The notes: generated from the sequence alone by a model not told the origin. 22,636 nt of DNA from JAKBEU01 sp036172095 (GCA_036172095.1 JAVHSH010000004.1:1-22636); one strand, 5' to 3'; positions 7,474 through 15,488 are shown, counted from the stretch's first letter. Numbers and translations: made by a program.

Positions 7474-8663
7474 ATTTTATCTATTTCACGGATACTTCCG
7501 ACAGAATAATGGTCGGTGAATGGGATATTGTGAGCATTTGGCGTGTATGGATCATTCATTTTGTAGTTTCCACTTGATCCACTAATGAGAACAAGGAAAT
7601 GATCCGGAAGCGGTCCGCCATCATAGCTTATTCCCACGATAACTGGACGTCCCTCACTCAATTCGCTGTCGATTGCGGAGCTGATACGTGTGGATGTTGT
7701 GCCATCTGCCGTTATCGTTTTGCTCAGGAATGCAGGGTAGTAAGATGCAAAATTAAATGGATTACTATTGATGGTAAGTGGCGTTACGCCACGGTGACCA
7801 AAATGGGTATATACCATAGCCATCGATGTCACAAGACAGCCGTCTGACGCGAGTGTATAGCCCGTATTGTTGAGGGAATATCCTCCCCATTGAGAATCAC
7901 GTTGGTTGTAATAGCAACCCCAATCATCACATACTGTCTGGTTGGAAAGTAGTGATGATCCACCTTGATTTGCGACGAATCGCCCAAAGCTTTTAAGTTG
8001 TGCCTCCGCCTGTGTTAGGAGCTGTTGATATGTTGTTTCATCATTATTGGTTTCCGCAAGAAGCTGTTCCTTTTGTGCCTGTTGGGTTTTCAAAGATGCT
8101 TTTTGATTGTTCAGGTTAGTGATTAATTGGTTTAACTCTTGTTTTTTTTGTTCACGTATGACTTTTTGTTCTTCATAACTCGATTTTGCTTCCTGCACTT
8201 GTACCAATAATTTTTGATTATTGTTTTGTGTCGACCGTTGATATTTTATTTTATTCGTAAGTTCATTAATGTCTTTCGCCTCAAAAAGGAGTTCGATGAG
8301 CGATATAGATCGCGTCTTATACCCTCGTGCGATTTGTTTAAGGAGGAGTTTACTTAAGGTATTAAGCGAAGTGTCCAAATTGTCTATTCTTGATCCGAGT
8401 TTTTCTATCTCGCTTTGGGTCTCGATTATCTTTTGCTCGGAACGTTGAACCTGAAGCTCAGTCAAAGATATTTGTGTATCCATCTGTTGAATCTGGCTGC
8501 TTAGTGTATTTTTTTGATTACGGATATCAACGAGTTTTTGTTCATACTCTTTTATTTTAGTAGCGATATCAGGAGAGCTTTGTGCTCGGGAAAAACGCGT
8601 GAAAATAAGCAAAACCAAGATGAAGAAAAAAACTATGGCAAATTTGTTTGATGGGCGAGACAT
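7464..8663 (-). CDS. secreted coiled-coil protein with C39-type cysteine peptidase domain (CwlO/PcsB-like)
   Basis: A 399-residue exported protein. Order: signal peptide (1 to about 27, probable cleavage near SRAQS), a long antiparallel coiled coil (about 34-225) with the hinge seen in PcsB/CwlO/EnvC proteins (ARGYKTRSISLIELLFEAKD, 112-131), then a C-terminal papain-like Peptidase_C39_2 domain (about 240-399). Likely active residues are Q254 (YNQRDSQWG), C276 (SDGCLVTSMAM), H355 (PDHFLVL) and D371 (MNDPY). The coil is of the type that FtsX activates in cell-wall hydrolases, and ftsE and ftsX lie upstream in the same gene run, separated only by a glycosyltransferase gene. Likely job: FtsEX-controlled cleavage of cell-wall peptides or surface proteins. 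Known FtsEX partners carry other catalytic or activator domains (NlpC/P60, CHAP, LytM). A -10 box lies 5 bases before the ATG. Confidence 0.85.
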   Translation of the reverse strand: MSRPSNKFAIVFFFILVLLIFTRFSRAQSSPDIATKIKEYEQKLVDIRNQKNTLSSQIQQMDTQISLTELQVQRSEQKIIETQSEIEKLGSRIDNLDTSLNTLSKLLLKQIARGYKTRSISLIELLFEAKDINELTNKIKYQRSTQNNNQKLLVQVQEAKSSYEEQKVIREQKKQELNQLITNLNNQKASLKTQQAQKEQLLAETNNDETTYQQLLTQAEAQLKSFGRFVANQGGSSLLSNQTVCDDWGCYYNQRDSQWGGYSLNNTGYTLASDGCLVTSMAMVYTHFGHRGVTPLTINSNPFNFASYYPAFLSKTITADGTTSTRISSAIDSELSEGRPVIVGISYDGGPLPDHFLVLISGSSGNYKMNDPYTPNAHNIPFTDHYSVGSIREIDKISM

Positions 8664-8668
8664 ACCTC

Positions 8669-8696
8669 ATTATACAGCTACTTTACTCGCTTCCAA
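8669..8696 (-). promoter_or_regulatory. candidate promoter of the coiled-coil peptidase gene, possibly leaderless
   Basis: Minus strand TTGGAA (8696-8691), 16 bases, TATAAT (8674-8669), then only GAGGT before the ATG at 8663. It lies over the stop codon end of the upstream glycosyltransferase gene. A transcript starting 6-8 bases after the -10 box would begin at or next to the start codon. Confidence 0.5.
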
Positions 8697-10219
8697 ACAT
8701 AGACAAGGGGCACGTCTTGTACAGATACAACATATACCTTTTCCCATTTGAGATTCAGTTTCAGGAAGCGCCCCATATCGGCTCGACTGACCACCATGTA
8801 ATCTGCGGTTTCAGCGCCCGTATCATAGGGGGATATTTTCACATCTTTACGGATGCGGGGGAAAATATATTTTGGAGTAACGAAGAGCGCAATCTTTGAA
8901 TCAGCCTCGGCATGAGTCCTTAGCCATTCCTCGGCTTCTTTTTGTCCTTCACCCCACCAACTTATCTCAAATCCTTTTTTTTCTGCGCCCCCAATTCCTC
9001 CCACAAGTCCATTATAGTAATCGAGGTAATAGGGGTGAATAGAGGTGAGTGTATATAGTCCGTAAATACTGAGAACAATAATCAAAACAACGATAATCTT
9101 TTTTGGTACATATGATTTCAATCCATATCCAATCAGTAAAAGGATACTGGGGTATATTGTATATATATAGCGGGTGCCGCCAGTTGGCGAAGAAAAGGCT
9201 GCAAAAAAGATACCGGTCCCGAAAAACCACCATAAAATATATAGGAGAATTTTATCTCTTTTTTTTATTGCGAAAAAGATACCAACCAATAAAAAGACTA
9301 AATGTAAAACTGGCGTTGTCGCAAGAAGAGACTTGAGATGATAGAGAGAGGGAACTATTGTTCGCGTATTATGTTCTAATACCGTTGCAAAAACGCCTCG
9401 GGGAAAATCTATCCACAAAAAAGGCCAGAGAATGAATCCAAGAACTCCCGCAAGCAAGAATGAAATAAATATTGTCTGCATTCCGGATGGCAAATGGTTT
9501 TTCCTATCTGTTATCAGCCAAATCGCTATCCATCCTGCAAAAATAAGGAAGACGGAGATATTGTTATACCGAGTCCACAAGAGAAGCCCCAAAAGAAGGC
9601 CGAACACCCCACTCCAATATAATTTGATAATATTTTTTTTGGATGCAAGAAGAAAGAATAAAAATAAAAAAGTCGTTAACACTCCAGATATGGATTCGAA
9701 AGTTACCAGTCTTCCCATGGCGATAAATCGTGGGATACTGAGGAATAATATTGAAGTAGTAAGCCCAATCCAAAGCTCCCCCCATAATAAAATCGTAATG
9801 CAAAATATCATCGTCACAGTAAGTGCGTTGCAGATGACTGAAAATAATCGGGGAGTCACATAATCATAGGGAAAAACAATCGCTGTCGTTCCCTGCAGTT
9901 TTGCATAATAATTCCCATCCTGGATATATTTCGTGTCTTCTTCAGAAAGGGTATTCCTTGTATCGAATATTTTTATATCTCTCATAAAGAGGTATCCATA
10001 GATATATTTTGCAACAGGAGGATGTTCTATCCCATAAGACCAATCTGAATAACTATATCTTCCTAGCGTAATATTGTTGATTGCCGTTATTCCTGTATCA
10101 GTCTTGAATGGTTCATCCCATGTCCTTCCTTCAGAATGTAAGTCAAACCCTTGGATAAAAAAAGCAAGAAAAAAAATAAAAACTGCAGAAATAAGGAGAG
10201 ATTTGAATTTGACTCCCAT
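8678..10219 (-). CDS. GT39-type (PMT/ArnT-like) membrane glycosyltransferase
   Basis: A 513-residue polytopic membrane protein with about 10-12 predicted helices and a C-terminal soluble part (about 415-513). The first extracytoplasmic loop carries RTWDE (32-36), the acidic pair typical of the GT39/GT-C fold, and EHPP (65-68), the family's HPP-like motif. Such enzymes move a sugar from a polyprenyl-phosphate carrier to a protein, lipid or glycan on the outer face of the membrane; the acceptor here is unknown. It starts 2 bases after ftsX ends and lies 14 bases before the coiled-coil peptidase gene, so it is embedded in the ftsEX gene run. It could glycosylate the neighbouring secreted protein, but that is speculation. 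Confidence 0.82.
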   Translation of the reverse strand: MGVKFKSLLISAVFIFFLAFFIQGFDLHSEGRTWDEPFKTDTGITAINNITLGRYSYSDWSYGIEHPPVAKYIYGYLFMRDIKIFDTRNTLSEEDTKYIQDGNYYAKLQGTTAIVFPYDYVTPRLFSVICNALTVTMIFCITILLWGELWIGLTTSILFLSIPRFIAMGRLVTFESISGVLTTFLFLFFLLASKKNIIKLYWSGVFGLLLGLLLWTRYNNISVFLIFAGWIAIWLITDRKNHLPSGMQTIFISFLLAGVLGFILWPFLWIDFPRGVFATVLEHNTRTIVPSLYHLKSLLATTPVLHLVFLLVGIFFAIKKRDKILLYILWWFFGTGIFFAAFSSPTGGTRYIYTIYPSILLLIGYGLKSYVPKKIIVVLIIVLSIYGLYTLTSIHPYYLDYYNGLVGGIGGAEKKGFEISWWGEGQKEAEEWLRTHAEADSKIALFVTPKYIFPRIRKDVKISPYDTGAETADYMVVSRADMGRFLKLNLKWEKVYVVSVQDVPLVYVWKRVK

Positions 10220-10221
10220 AG

Positions 10222-11127
10222 TTAGCTTCTTTGTATTGAAAGATATTTACGTGTTGCGAAATAGGTGGCAAACGCGGCGATACCCATGCCGAATAGAGTC
10301 AAGACAATATAAAGAGCTCCAGCATAAAGAGGGGTTATCGGCCAAACAATTAGTTGATACGAGCCCAAATCGACTGATAATTGTTCTATTCCCCGCAAAT
10401 AGGATTGTACAGCAGGGAAGAGGAAATAGAGAATTGTCGCGAACAATCCGTATACGACAGTTGCAGAAATGAATCCAAGAAAAAGAGCCTGTTGCATGAA
10501 TGGTTTCCGTACATATCCTGCTGATGCCCCCATAAGACGAAGAAGCTCGATTTCATCCTTACGAAGTGCGACCTTGAAATGAGTTATGGTCATAAGAATG
10601 ATACTTGTTGTTGCCATCAGGAAGACAAAAAAGCCAAGCGACATCGTGCGGACGACAGAGGTGAGAGAAAGAAGCTTATCAACAACATTTTTTTGGAAAT
10701 TCACTTCATCTTTTCCGGTAACTTTATTGAGTCTATCGGCGATTTGAGGAAGGTATTCTGGTTTTTTTGCGAATATCTCAAGAGAAGCGGGGAGGACATC
10801 GGGACTCACCATCTCAAGGAGAAGAGGATTATCCTTATTCAAGTCTTTATACAGATTGAATGCGTCATTCTTTGAAATGTATTTCACTGATTCAATCATT
10901 CCTGTTTTCTCTAAATCATTTTTCACACCCATTATATTGGTCTCTGTTGTTTCGTTCTGAAAATAAATCGTCACCTGTGGACGGGATTCAACGTATCCAA
11001 GCAATCCATAAAGGAAATTAATACAGAAAATAAGCAGAAGAGATAGAAAAAGGGAAAGGAACAGCGAGGAAAATACAGCAAGCGATTGATACGGTGTCCG
11101 ACGAAGAGCAGTAAGTATTTTCCTCAT
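10222..11127 (-). CDS. ftsX: cell division protein FtsX
   Basis: A 301-residue membrane subunit of the FtsEX ABC-type complex, which couples cytoplasmic ATP hydrolysis to activation of wall hydrolases outside the cell. It has a membrane helix at about 18-44, an extracellular domain at about 48-160 that would bind the hydrolase partner, and three further helices (about 163-184, 211-239 and 262-290). The conserved cytoplasmic segment EIELLRLMGAS (192-202) is clear. The start overlaps the ftsE stop as ATGA and is preceded by a strong Shine-Dalgarno (AGGAGG, 9 bases upstream), so translation is both coupled and well primed. The likely partner is the coiled-coil peptidase at 7464-8663. Confidence 0.95.
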   Translation of the reverse strand: MRKILTALRRTPYQSLAVFSSLFLSLFLSLLLIFCINFLYGLLGYVESRPQVTIYFQNETTETNIMGVKNDLEKTGMIESVKYISKNDAFNLYKDLNKDNPLLLEMVSPDVLPASLEIFAKKPEYLPQIADRLNKVTGKDEVNFQKNVVDKLLSLTSVVRTMSLGFFVFLMATTSIILMTITHFKVALRKDEIELLRLMGASAGYVRKPFMQQALFLGFISATVVYGLFATILYFLFPAVQSYLRGIEQLSVDLGSYQLIVWPITPLYAGALYIVLTLFGMGIAAFATYFATRKYLSIQRS

Positions 11128-11801
11128 AGTTCATATCCTCCTTTTTTCATATCTTTTGTAAGTCTTCCTTTTTTCAGGACCAATACACGTTTTTTCATGC
11201 TGTTTACTATGTCGGTGTTATGAGTGGCGATAATAATTGTTTTATGATCTTCGACTTTCTTGAAAATCTTCATGATATCCCATGTTGTTTTTGGATCAAG
11301 ATTACCGGTCGGTTCATCTGCAAGAATTATCTGTCTATCTCCACACATTGCTCGTGCAATTGCGACTCGTTGGAGTTCGCCAGCTGAGAGCTGGACAGGA
11401 AAATAGTAGTCTCTTCCTTCAAGACCGACAAGCGACAATACTTCTCGGACCGCGTCTTTAATTTTTTTCATAGGTAGTTCTTGAATGTGGAGTCCGAGAG
11501 CTATATTTTCGAAAACGTTTTTATCTTGTAGGATTTTGAAATCCTGGAATACGACGCCGATACGTCGGCGGAGTTCTTCTATTTTCTTACTCTTCTTACT
11601 TGAAATATCGATGTCATTGACGATTACAGTCCCACTTGAGGGATAGAGATCTCCAAGAATAAGATTAAGGATGGTTGTTTTTCCAGCCCCCGAAGTACCA
11701 ACAAGAAAAGTAAACTCGTTTGGTTCGATGGCAAAGGAGACATCATCAAGTGCGACGGTGCCCAATGGATATGATTTTGTGACGTTTTCAAATTGAATCA
11801 T
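11124..11801 (-). CDS. ftsE: cell division ATP-binding protein FtsE
   Basis: A 225-residue ABC ATPase that pairs with FtsX at the membrane. Walker A is GTSGAGKT (35-42), the Q-loop is VVFQDFKIL (83-91), the signature is LSAGE (138-142, alanine in place of the usual first glycine of LSGGE), Walker B is IILADEP (158-164) with TGNLD following, and the switch histidine is H194 (IATHN). FtsEX transmits ATP hydrolysis to wall hydrolases rather than transporting a substrate. The gene begins 6 bases after the 151-residue membrane protein gene and ends with TGA overlapping the ftsX ATG. Confidence 0.96.
   Translation of the reverse strand: MIQFENVTKSYPLGTVALDDVSFAIEPNEFTFLVGTSGAGKTTILNLILGDLYPSSGTVIVNDIDISSKKSKKIEELRRRIGVVFQDFKILQDKNVFENIALGLHIQELPMKKIKDAVREVLSLVGLEGRDYYFPVQLSAGELQRVAIARAMCGDRQIILADEPTGNLDPKTTWDIMKIFKKVEDHKTIIIATHNTDIVNSMKKRVLVLKKGRLTKDMKKGGYEL
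11137..11142 (-). promoter_or_regulatory. strong Shine-Dalgarno of ftsX
   Basis: AGGAGG on the minus strand inside the 3' end of ftsE, 9 bases before the ftsX ATG. It stands out because most other starts in the window have no clear Shine-Dalgarno, and it suits re-initiation at the overlapping ATGA junction. Confidence 0.7.
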
Positions 11802-11807
11802 GAGTGC

Positions 11808-12263
11808 TTATTTAATTTCTACCAAGCCCACATCCATTAACCATCCCGCTTTTTGGCCTTGGAATGTCTGACCCCATACTTTAACTTTTTTTCCGACAAA
11901 CTTGGAAAGGTCGACAGTGCTGGATGTCAGATATGCATTTTGAGAAACTCCACCAGGACGTTCTATATGGAAATTCCCCTCACCATCCATACCGCCTTCT
12001 CTCAAGATCCCTTCGACACTGTCCTTAAATGTTGATTTATCAACCACACCCGCTGCCTTGTCGGTTTGAACTGCTGATGGGGAAGATGAATTGAGATTGA
12101 TTTTAGTTGATTTATTTGCAAGTAGGTATCCGCCCACCGCTCCTCCAATAAGGACAACAGCAGCAGTCACGATAACTACGGAAAGAGGAAGCATATTTTG
12201 TGTTTCTTCTGCATTCAACGAATGCATAAATCCTGATGTTTTCATATGTACCCAGCATATCAT
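11808..12263 (-). CDS. membrane-anchored protein with small C-terminal beta domain, unknown function
   Basis: A 151-residue protein with a membrane helix at about 25-49 (PLSVVIVTAAVVLIGG...), a Ser/Asn-rich linker and an extracytoplasmic region containing a short helical part (STFKDSVEGILREGG, 77-91) and a probably beta-rich end (98-151) with ERPGG, YLTSSTVDLSKFVGKKVKVWG and WLMDVG. The last part looks like a small OB-fold-type barrel, but I cannot name the family. ATG codons at 12245 (M7) and 12227 (M13) are alternative starts. The first ATG is preceded at 5 bases by TATTCT, the spacing seen at other genes here. It lies 16 bases after the XRE regulator gene and 6 bases before ftsE, so a role in FtsEX function or envelope sensing is plausible. 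Confidence 0.7.
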   Translation of the reverse strand: MICWVHMKTSGFMHSLNAEETQNMLPLSVVIVTAAVVLIGGAVGGYLLANKSTKINLNSSSPSAVQTDKAAGVVDKSTFKDSVEGILREGGMDGEGNFHIERPGGVSQNAYLTSSTVDLSKFVGKKVKVWGQTFQGQKAGWLMDVGLVEIK

Positions 12264-12279
12264 TTATCAGAATAAAAAT

Positions 12280-12507
12280 CTATATATCTTTAAGGAGTGT
12301 CGACACTTTTACCTTTAATTTCCTAGCAATCTTATGGAGCGTCCGGATTGAAGGATTTGCTTTCCCTTTTTCAAGACGTGTTAGATAGGTCCTATCCATA
12401 TCAGCAATAAATGAAAGATGATCTTGAGATATGTTCAGCTTCTTACGAATAGAAGCGATACGCATTCCGATTTTTAAGTAAACAAAATTTCCTTTCATGG
12501 CCTTCAT
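12280..12507 (-). CDS. XRE/Cro-type helix-turn-helix regulator
   Basis: A 75-residue DNA-binding protein made almost wholly of one HTH_XRE domain: IGMRIASIRKKLNIS, then DHLSFIADMDRTYLTRLEKGKANPS as the helix-turn-helix, then IRTLHKIARKLKVKVSTLL. The reading frame stays open up to a TTG at 12558, but that extension covers a perfect 16-base palindrome and looks non-coding, so I chose the ATG at 12507; an ATG at 12498 is equally possible. Without a sensor domain, it may respond to a partner or act as a simple autorepressor. It is the first gene of the run leading to ftsEX and the secreted peptidase, so it may control that unit. It also lies directly after rpoD. Confidence 0.82.
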   Translation of the reverse strand: MKAMKGNFVYLKIGMRIASIRKKLNISQDHLSFIADMDRTYLTRLEKGKANPSIRTLHKIARKLKVKVSTLLKDI

Positions 12508-12540
12508 GCCACAGGATAGCGGGGTATGAGTTAAAACACA

Positions 12541-12556
12541 GCGGCTTATAAGCCGC
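12541..12556. promoter_or_regulatory. perfect 16-base palindrome, possible operator or terminator
   Basis: GCGGCTTATAAGCCGC is its own reverse complement. It lies 34 bases upstream of the XRE start at 12507 and about 70 bases past the rpoD stop. As DNA it suits a dimeric regulator such as the adjacent XRE protein. As RNA on the minus strand it gives a 6-bp GC-rich stem with TATA loop followed by TGTGTTTT, a weak terminator for dnaG-rpoD. Confidence 0.6.
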
Positions 12557-12574
12557 AAAAACTAACTTTTAGCT
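12557..12574 (-). terminator. weak candidate terminator after rpoD
   Basis: On the minus strand AGCTAA, loop AAG, TTAGTT runs into a short T run. The stem is AT-rich with one G-T pair. Together with the adjacent palindrome it is the only terminator-like structure in the gap between rpoD and the XRE gene. Confidence 0.25.
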
Positions 12575-12623
12575 CATCAGAAGGCCAAAAAAAACGCGTT
12601 AGCGGTCTTGACTTTATTTTGGC

Positions 12624-13715
12624 TTATTCAAGGAAGTCTTTGAGTTTTCGAGCGCGTGTTGGGTGTTTTAATTTACGAATCGCCTTTGCTTCAATTTGGC
12701 GGATTCGTTCTCTGGTAACTTTAAATTCTTTACCCACTTCTTCCAATGTCTTCGGTTTTCCATCATCAAGTCCAAATCTCATGATGAGTACTTTCTTTTC
12801 ACGAGGGGAAAGTGTTTCAAGTACTTTGTTCATCGCCTCCTTAAGGAGCTCTTTTGAAACTTTATCATAAAGTGTAGGTTGGGATTGATCGCTCACGAAC
12901 TGTTCAAGCGTTGCTTCTTTATCATCTCCAACAGGAGTTGAAAGCGATTTTGGCTGTTGTGAAATCTTCATGAGATTTTCAATCTCATCTGTAGTGACAA
13001 GCATTTCTTTCGCAATTTCCTTTACGGTTGGTTCTTTGCCGAATTTTTGGGTAAGTTTTCTTTGTGTTTTGTAAAAACGATTTATCTGATCCACCATATG
13101 CACTGGAATACGGATTGTTCGTGATTGGTCGGCGATTGCACGTGTTATCGCTTGGCGAATCCACCAAGTTGCATAGGTGGAAAACTTAAATCCTCGTCTC
13201 CAATTATATTTTTCTACTCCTCGAATAAGCCCTTTGTTTCCTTCCTGGATAAGGTCAAGGAACGAGAGTCGTCTTCCTAGATATTTTTTTGCGATGGATA
13301 CGACGAGACGAAGATTCGCTCTGATTAGCTTCTCCTTTGCCTTATCACTTCCTTTTTCATATGATTTTGCGAGTTGGATTTCCTCCTCGAATTTTAGAAG
13401 CGGAGTCTTTCCGATTTCTTTCAGGTATTTTTTGATTGGATCAAGCGATTCCCCATGCTTCGAAGTGATGAGCTGTTCCAACTCCTTTTCGACTTCCTCG
13501 GCTGATTTATGGACTTCTTCTTCCTCTCGTGTGGAGATGGTCTCAAAAATATCGATACCCTTTGTTAGCGCATCATTGAAAAAGTCGTCGATTTCTACGA
13601 TATGTTTCTCAGGTTCGCTACAAATCAGGAAGATGTCGTCTTGAAGAATAAAGCCGTCATCCTCGCCTTGTTGAAGAAGTTCCTTGAATGTCTTGGGATT
13701 CTTTGGCTTTATCAT
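12624..13715 (-). CDS. rpoD: RNA polymerase primary sigma factor RpoD
   Basis: A 363-residue housekeeping sigma factor. Order: a short acidic N-terminal part (about 1-85, a reduced region 1.1), region 1.2 (about 90-120, DPIKKYLKEIGKTPLL), region 2 (about 128-200, with NLRLVVSIAKKYLGR, LIQEGNKGLIRGVEKY and FSTYATWWIRQAITRAI for -10 recognition and melting), region 3 (about 203-285) and region 4 (about 295-360, ending in the -35-binding VTRERIRQIEAKAIRKL). The complete regions 2.4 and 4.2 fit the TTGACA/TATAAT-like promoters seen here. It starts 10 bases after dnaG, preserving the dnaG-rpoD order of the classical macromolecular synthesis operon. AGGAG lies only 2 bases before the ATG, a tight spacing. 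Confidence 0.97.
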   Translation of the reverse strand: MIKPKNPKTFKELLQQGEDDGFILQDDIFLICSEPEKHIVEIDDFFNDALTKGIDIFETISTREEEEVHKSAEEVEKELEQLITSKHGESLDPIKKYLKEIGKTPLLKFEEEIQLAKSYEKGSDKAKEKLIRANLRLVVSIAKKYLGRRLSFLDLIQEGNKGLIRGVEKYNWRRGFKFSTYATWWIRQAITRAIADQSRTIRIPVHMVDQINRFYKTQRKLTQKFGKEPTVKEIAKEMLVTTDEIENLMKISQQPKSLSTPVGDDKEATLEQFVSDQSQPTLYDKVSKELLKEAMNKVLETLSPREKKVLIMRFGLDDGKPKTLEEVGKEFKVTRERIRQIEAKAIRKLKHPTRARKLKDFLE

Positions 13716-13724
13716 AGCTCCTAT

Positions 13725-13730
13725 TTTATA
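13725..13730 (-). promoter_or_regulatory. candidate internal -10 box before rpoD
   Basis: TATAAA on the minus strand, overlapping the dnaG stop codon and 9 bases before the rpoD ATG. CTGGAA lies 16 bases upstream as a weak -35 match. It could give rpoD its own near-leaderless transcript besides co-transcription with dnaG. Confidence 0.35.
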
Positions 13731-15480
13731 CTGTCGAGCCCGTTTTTTCCAGCTCTTTTAATTCGCCCTGAAGTCTCTTGAGATTTGCCTCTCCCGTGGC
13801 TGTTTCGCTTCCTAAAGCCTCTTTGAGCTGTTTTCGCAGGTGAAAACGCCGGACTTCATGTGCTGTCTGTATTAGGGAAAGTGAGGTTGTTTCATCATCA
13901 GCGATCGCCTTAAGATAGAGCTCATCTGCGACCGAGGCGATTTCTGGCGGAAGTGATTTGATGAAAATATTGATATCAAACTGTGAATCAGGTGATGTAT
14001 CGATGAGGGACGCATATAATTTTCCATATGCCGGGATGGAGAAATCTTCCGGAAAAAGAATGGGTTTCAACTCTTTTTTCAAATCCTTGAGCGTGGGCGA
14101 ATGGAGAAGCTGTTCAAGAAGATATTGTTGTAAAAGCACTTCGCGCTGTTGCTTAACCTGGGCGACCTCTTTTTTTTGATAAGGGACATATCTTTTTCTT
14201 CTGTATGCGCGTACGACTTTTTCGGCGCTTTCCTCGCTCACATCGAGTACTTTTGCAAGCTGTTTTACATAATATGACTGCACGATTGGGTTGGTGATTC
14301 CAAAAAGAAAAGGAGCCATTTCATCACCGATTTGTTTTTTGTTGAAGGGATCGGTTGGAGGGTATTTTTTTATGAAAAGAGCCATCAGGAAATCATAAAC
14401 AGGGATTGGTTTTTCCAACGTTTTTTTAAACTCGACTTCGTTCGTCCTCATCGCTTCATCTGGGTCTTTTCCGCCTTCTATCTGGATGACACCGAGCTCA
14501 AATCCCATAGGTTCTGCGACTTCGATTGCACGGCGAATGGCCTCCTCGCCCGCCTTATCAGCATCAAGTGCAAGAAAAACTCGGTTGGTGAATCGTTTGA
14601 TTAGCAGAAGATGTTCTGTTGTCAGAGCCGATCCCTTGATTGCGGCAATAGCGCTCACTCCATATTGGTAGGGTGTTATCATATCGAATTCACCCTCGAC
14701 AAGAATTATTTTATTTTCTTTTTTTACCGCATCCTTCGTTATATTAAGACCAAAAAGCATTGATCTTTTGTGGTAGAGGGTTGTTTCTGGCGTATTGACG
14801 TATTTTGCCTCTTGGTTTTCGTTATTGAGTAGTCGACCGGAAAAGCCGACAGGTGCATCCCTATGGTCTTTGAGGGGGAACATCAGGCGTCCACGAAATC
14901 TGTCATAGACGGAGCTGCCGTATTGTTTTTGGACACCAAGGCCGGATGCTACAAGCTCAGCGGATGTGAATTTCTTTGAGATAAGGAAGCGCGAAAGTGA
15001 GTCCCATGAAGATGGAGCATATCCAAGTTGAAACGTTTTTATTATTTTTTCAGAGACACCTCTTTTCTCAAGATATTCCCGTGCGGGCTTGCCGATTGGG
15101 GATGTGATAAGAATGTAATGATAAAATTCAATAGCCCGTTGGTTAGCAAGGATCATTCGTTTTTTTGAGTCAGCAACAGCATTATCAATGTGGCGCGTTT
15201 CAATTTCCACGCCGTATTTTTGGGCGAGGTCCTGAAGCGCTTCCGGGAAAGAGATATTTTCCATCTTCATGAAAAATGCGATTGCGTCGCCTCCAATTCC
15301 GCATGAGCCAAAACATCTCCAGAGCTGCCTATCAGCAGACACGACGAATGAAGGGGTTTTTTCCTGATGGAATGGACAAAGGCCCTTGAAATTCCTTCCA
15401 GCTTTCTTCAATTGGACGTAGGAACCAATGAGTTCCACGATATCAATCCGTTCTTTTAGTTTTTCTATCGCGCTTTCCAT
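13726..15480 (-). CDS. dnaG: DNA primase DnaG
   Basis: A 584-residue primase that makes RNA primers at the replication fork. Order: CHC2 zinc-binding domain (about 1-95) with C35, H38, C56 and C60; the RNA-polymerase-like core with YDRFRGRLMFPL (192-203); Toprim domain (about 257-345) with VEGEFD (261-266), DADKAG (306-311) and DPDEA (339-343); and a helical C-terminal helicase-binding region (about 370-584). The second half of the zinc ligand set is CFGSC (CX3C) rather than the usual CFGC (CX2C). The gene opens the dnaG-rpoD unit and has an extended -10 box 8 bases before its ATG. It diverges from the PilM-like gene across 53 bases. Confidence 0.97.
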   Translation of the reverse strand: MESAIEKLKERIDIVELIGSYVQLKKAGRNFKGLCPFHQEKTPSFVVSADRQLWRCFGSCGIGGDAIAFFMKMENISFPEALQDLAQKYGVEIETRHIDNAVADSKKRMILANQRAIEFYHYILITSPIGKPAREYLEKRGVSEKIIKTFQLGYAPSSWDSLSRFLISKKFTSAELVASGLGVQKQYGSSVYDRFRGRLMFPLKDHRDAPVGFSGRLLNNENQEAKYVNTPETTLYHKRSMLFGLNITKDAVKKENKIILVEGEFDMITPYQYGVSAIAAIKGSALTTEHLLLIKRFTNRVFLALDADKAGEEAIRRAIEVAEPMGFELGVIQIEGGKDPDEAMRTNEVEFKKTLEKPIPVYDFLMALFIKKYPPTDPFNKKQIGDEMAPFLFGITNPIVQSYYVKQLAKVLDVSEESAEKVVRAYRRKRYVPYQKKEVAQVKQQREVLLQQYLLEQLLHSPTLKDLKKELKPILFPEDFSIPAYGKLYASLIDTSPDSQFDINIFIKSLPPEIASVADELYLKAIADDETTSLSLIQTAHEVRRFHLRKQLKEALGSETATGEANLKRLQGELKELEKTGSTV

Positions 15481-15488
15481 GTTGACTC

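Noticed and set aside
12508..12558. N-terminal extension of the XRE gene from a TTG codon
   Set aside because: The extra 17 codons run through a perfect palindrome and are not part of the HTH domain; the ATG at 12507 is preceded by a -10-like box at 5 bases.
13177..13644. Plus-strand open frame of 155 codons opposite rpoD
   Set aside because: RpoD is unmistakable in this region, and the opposite frame shows no family features.
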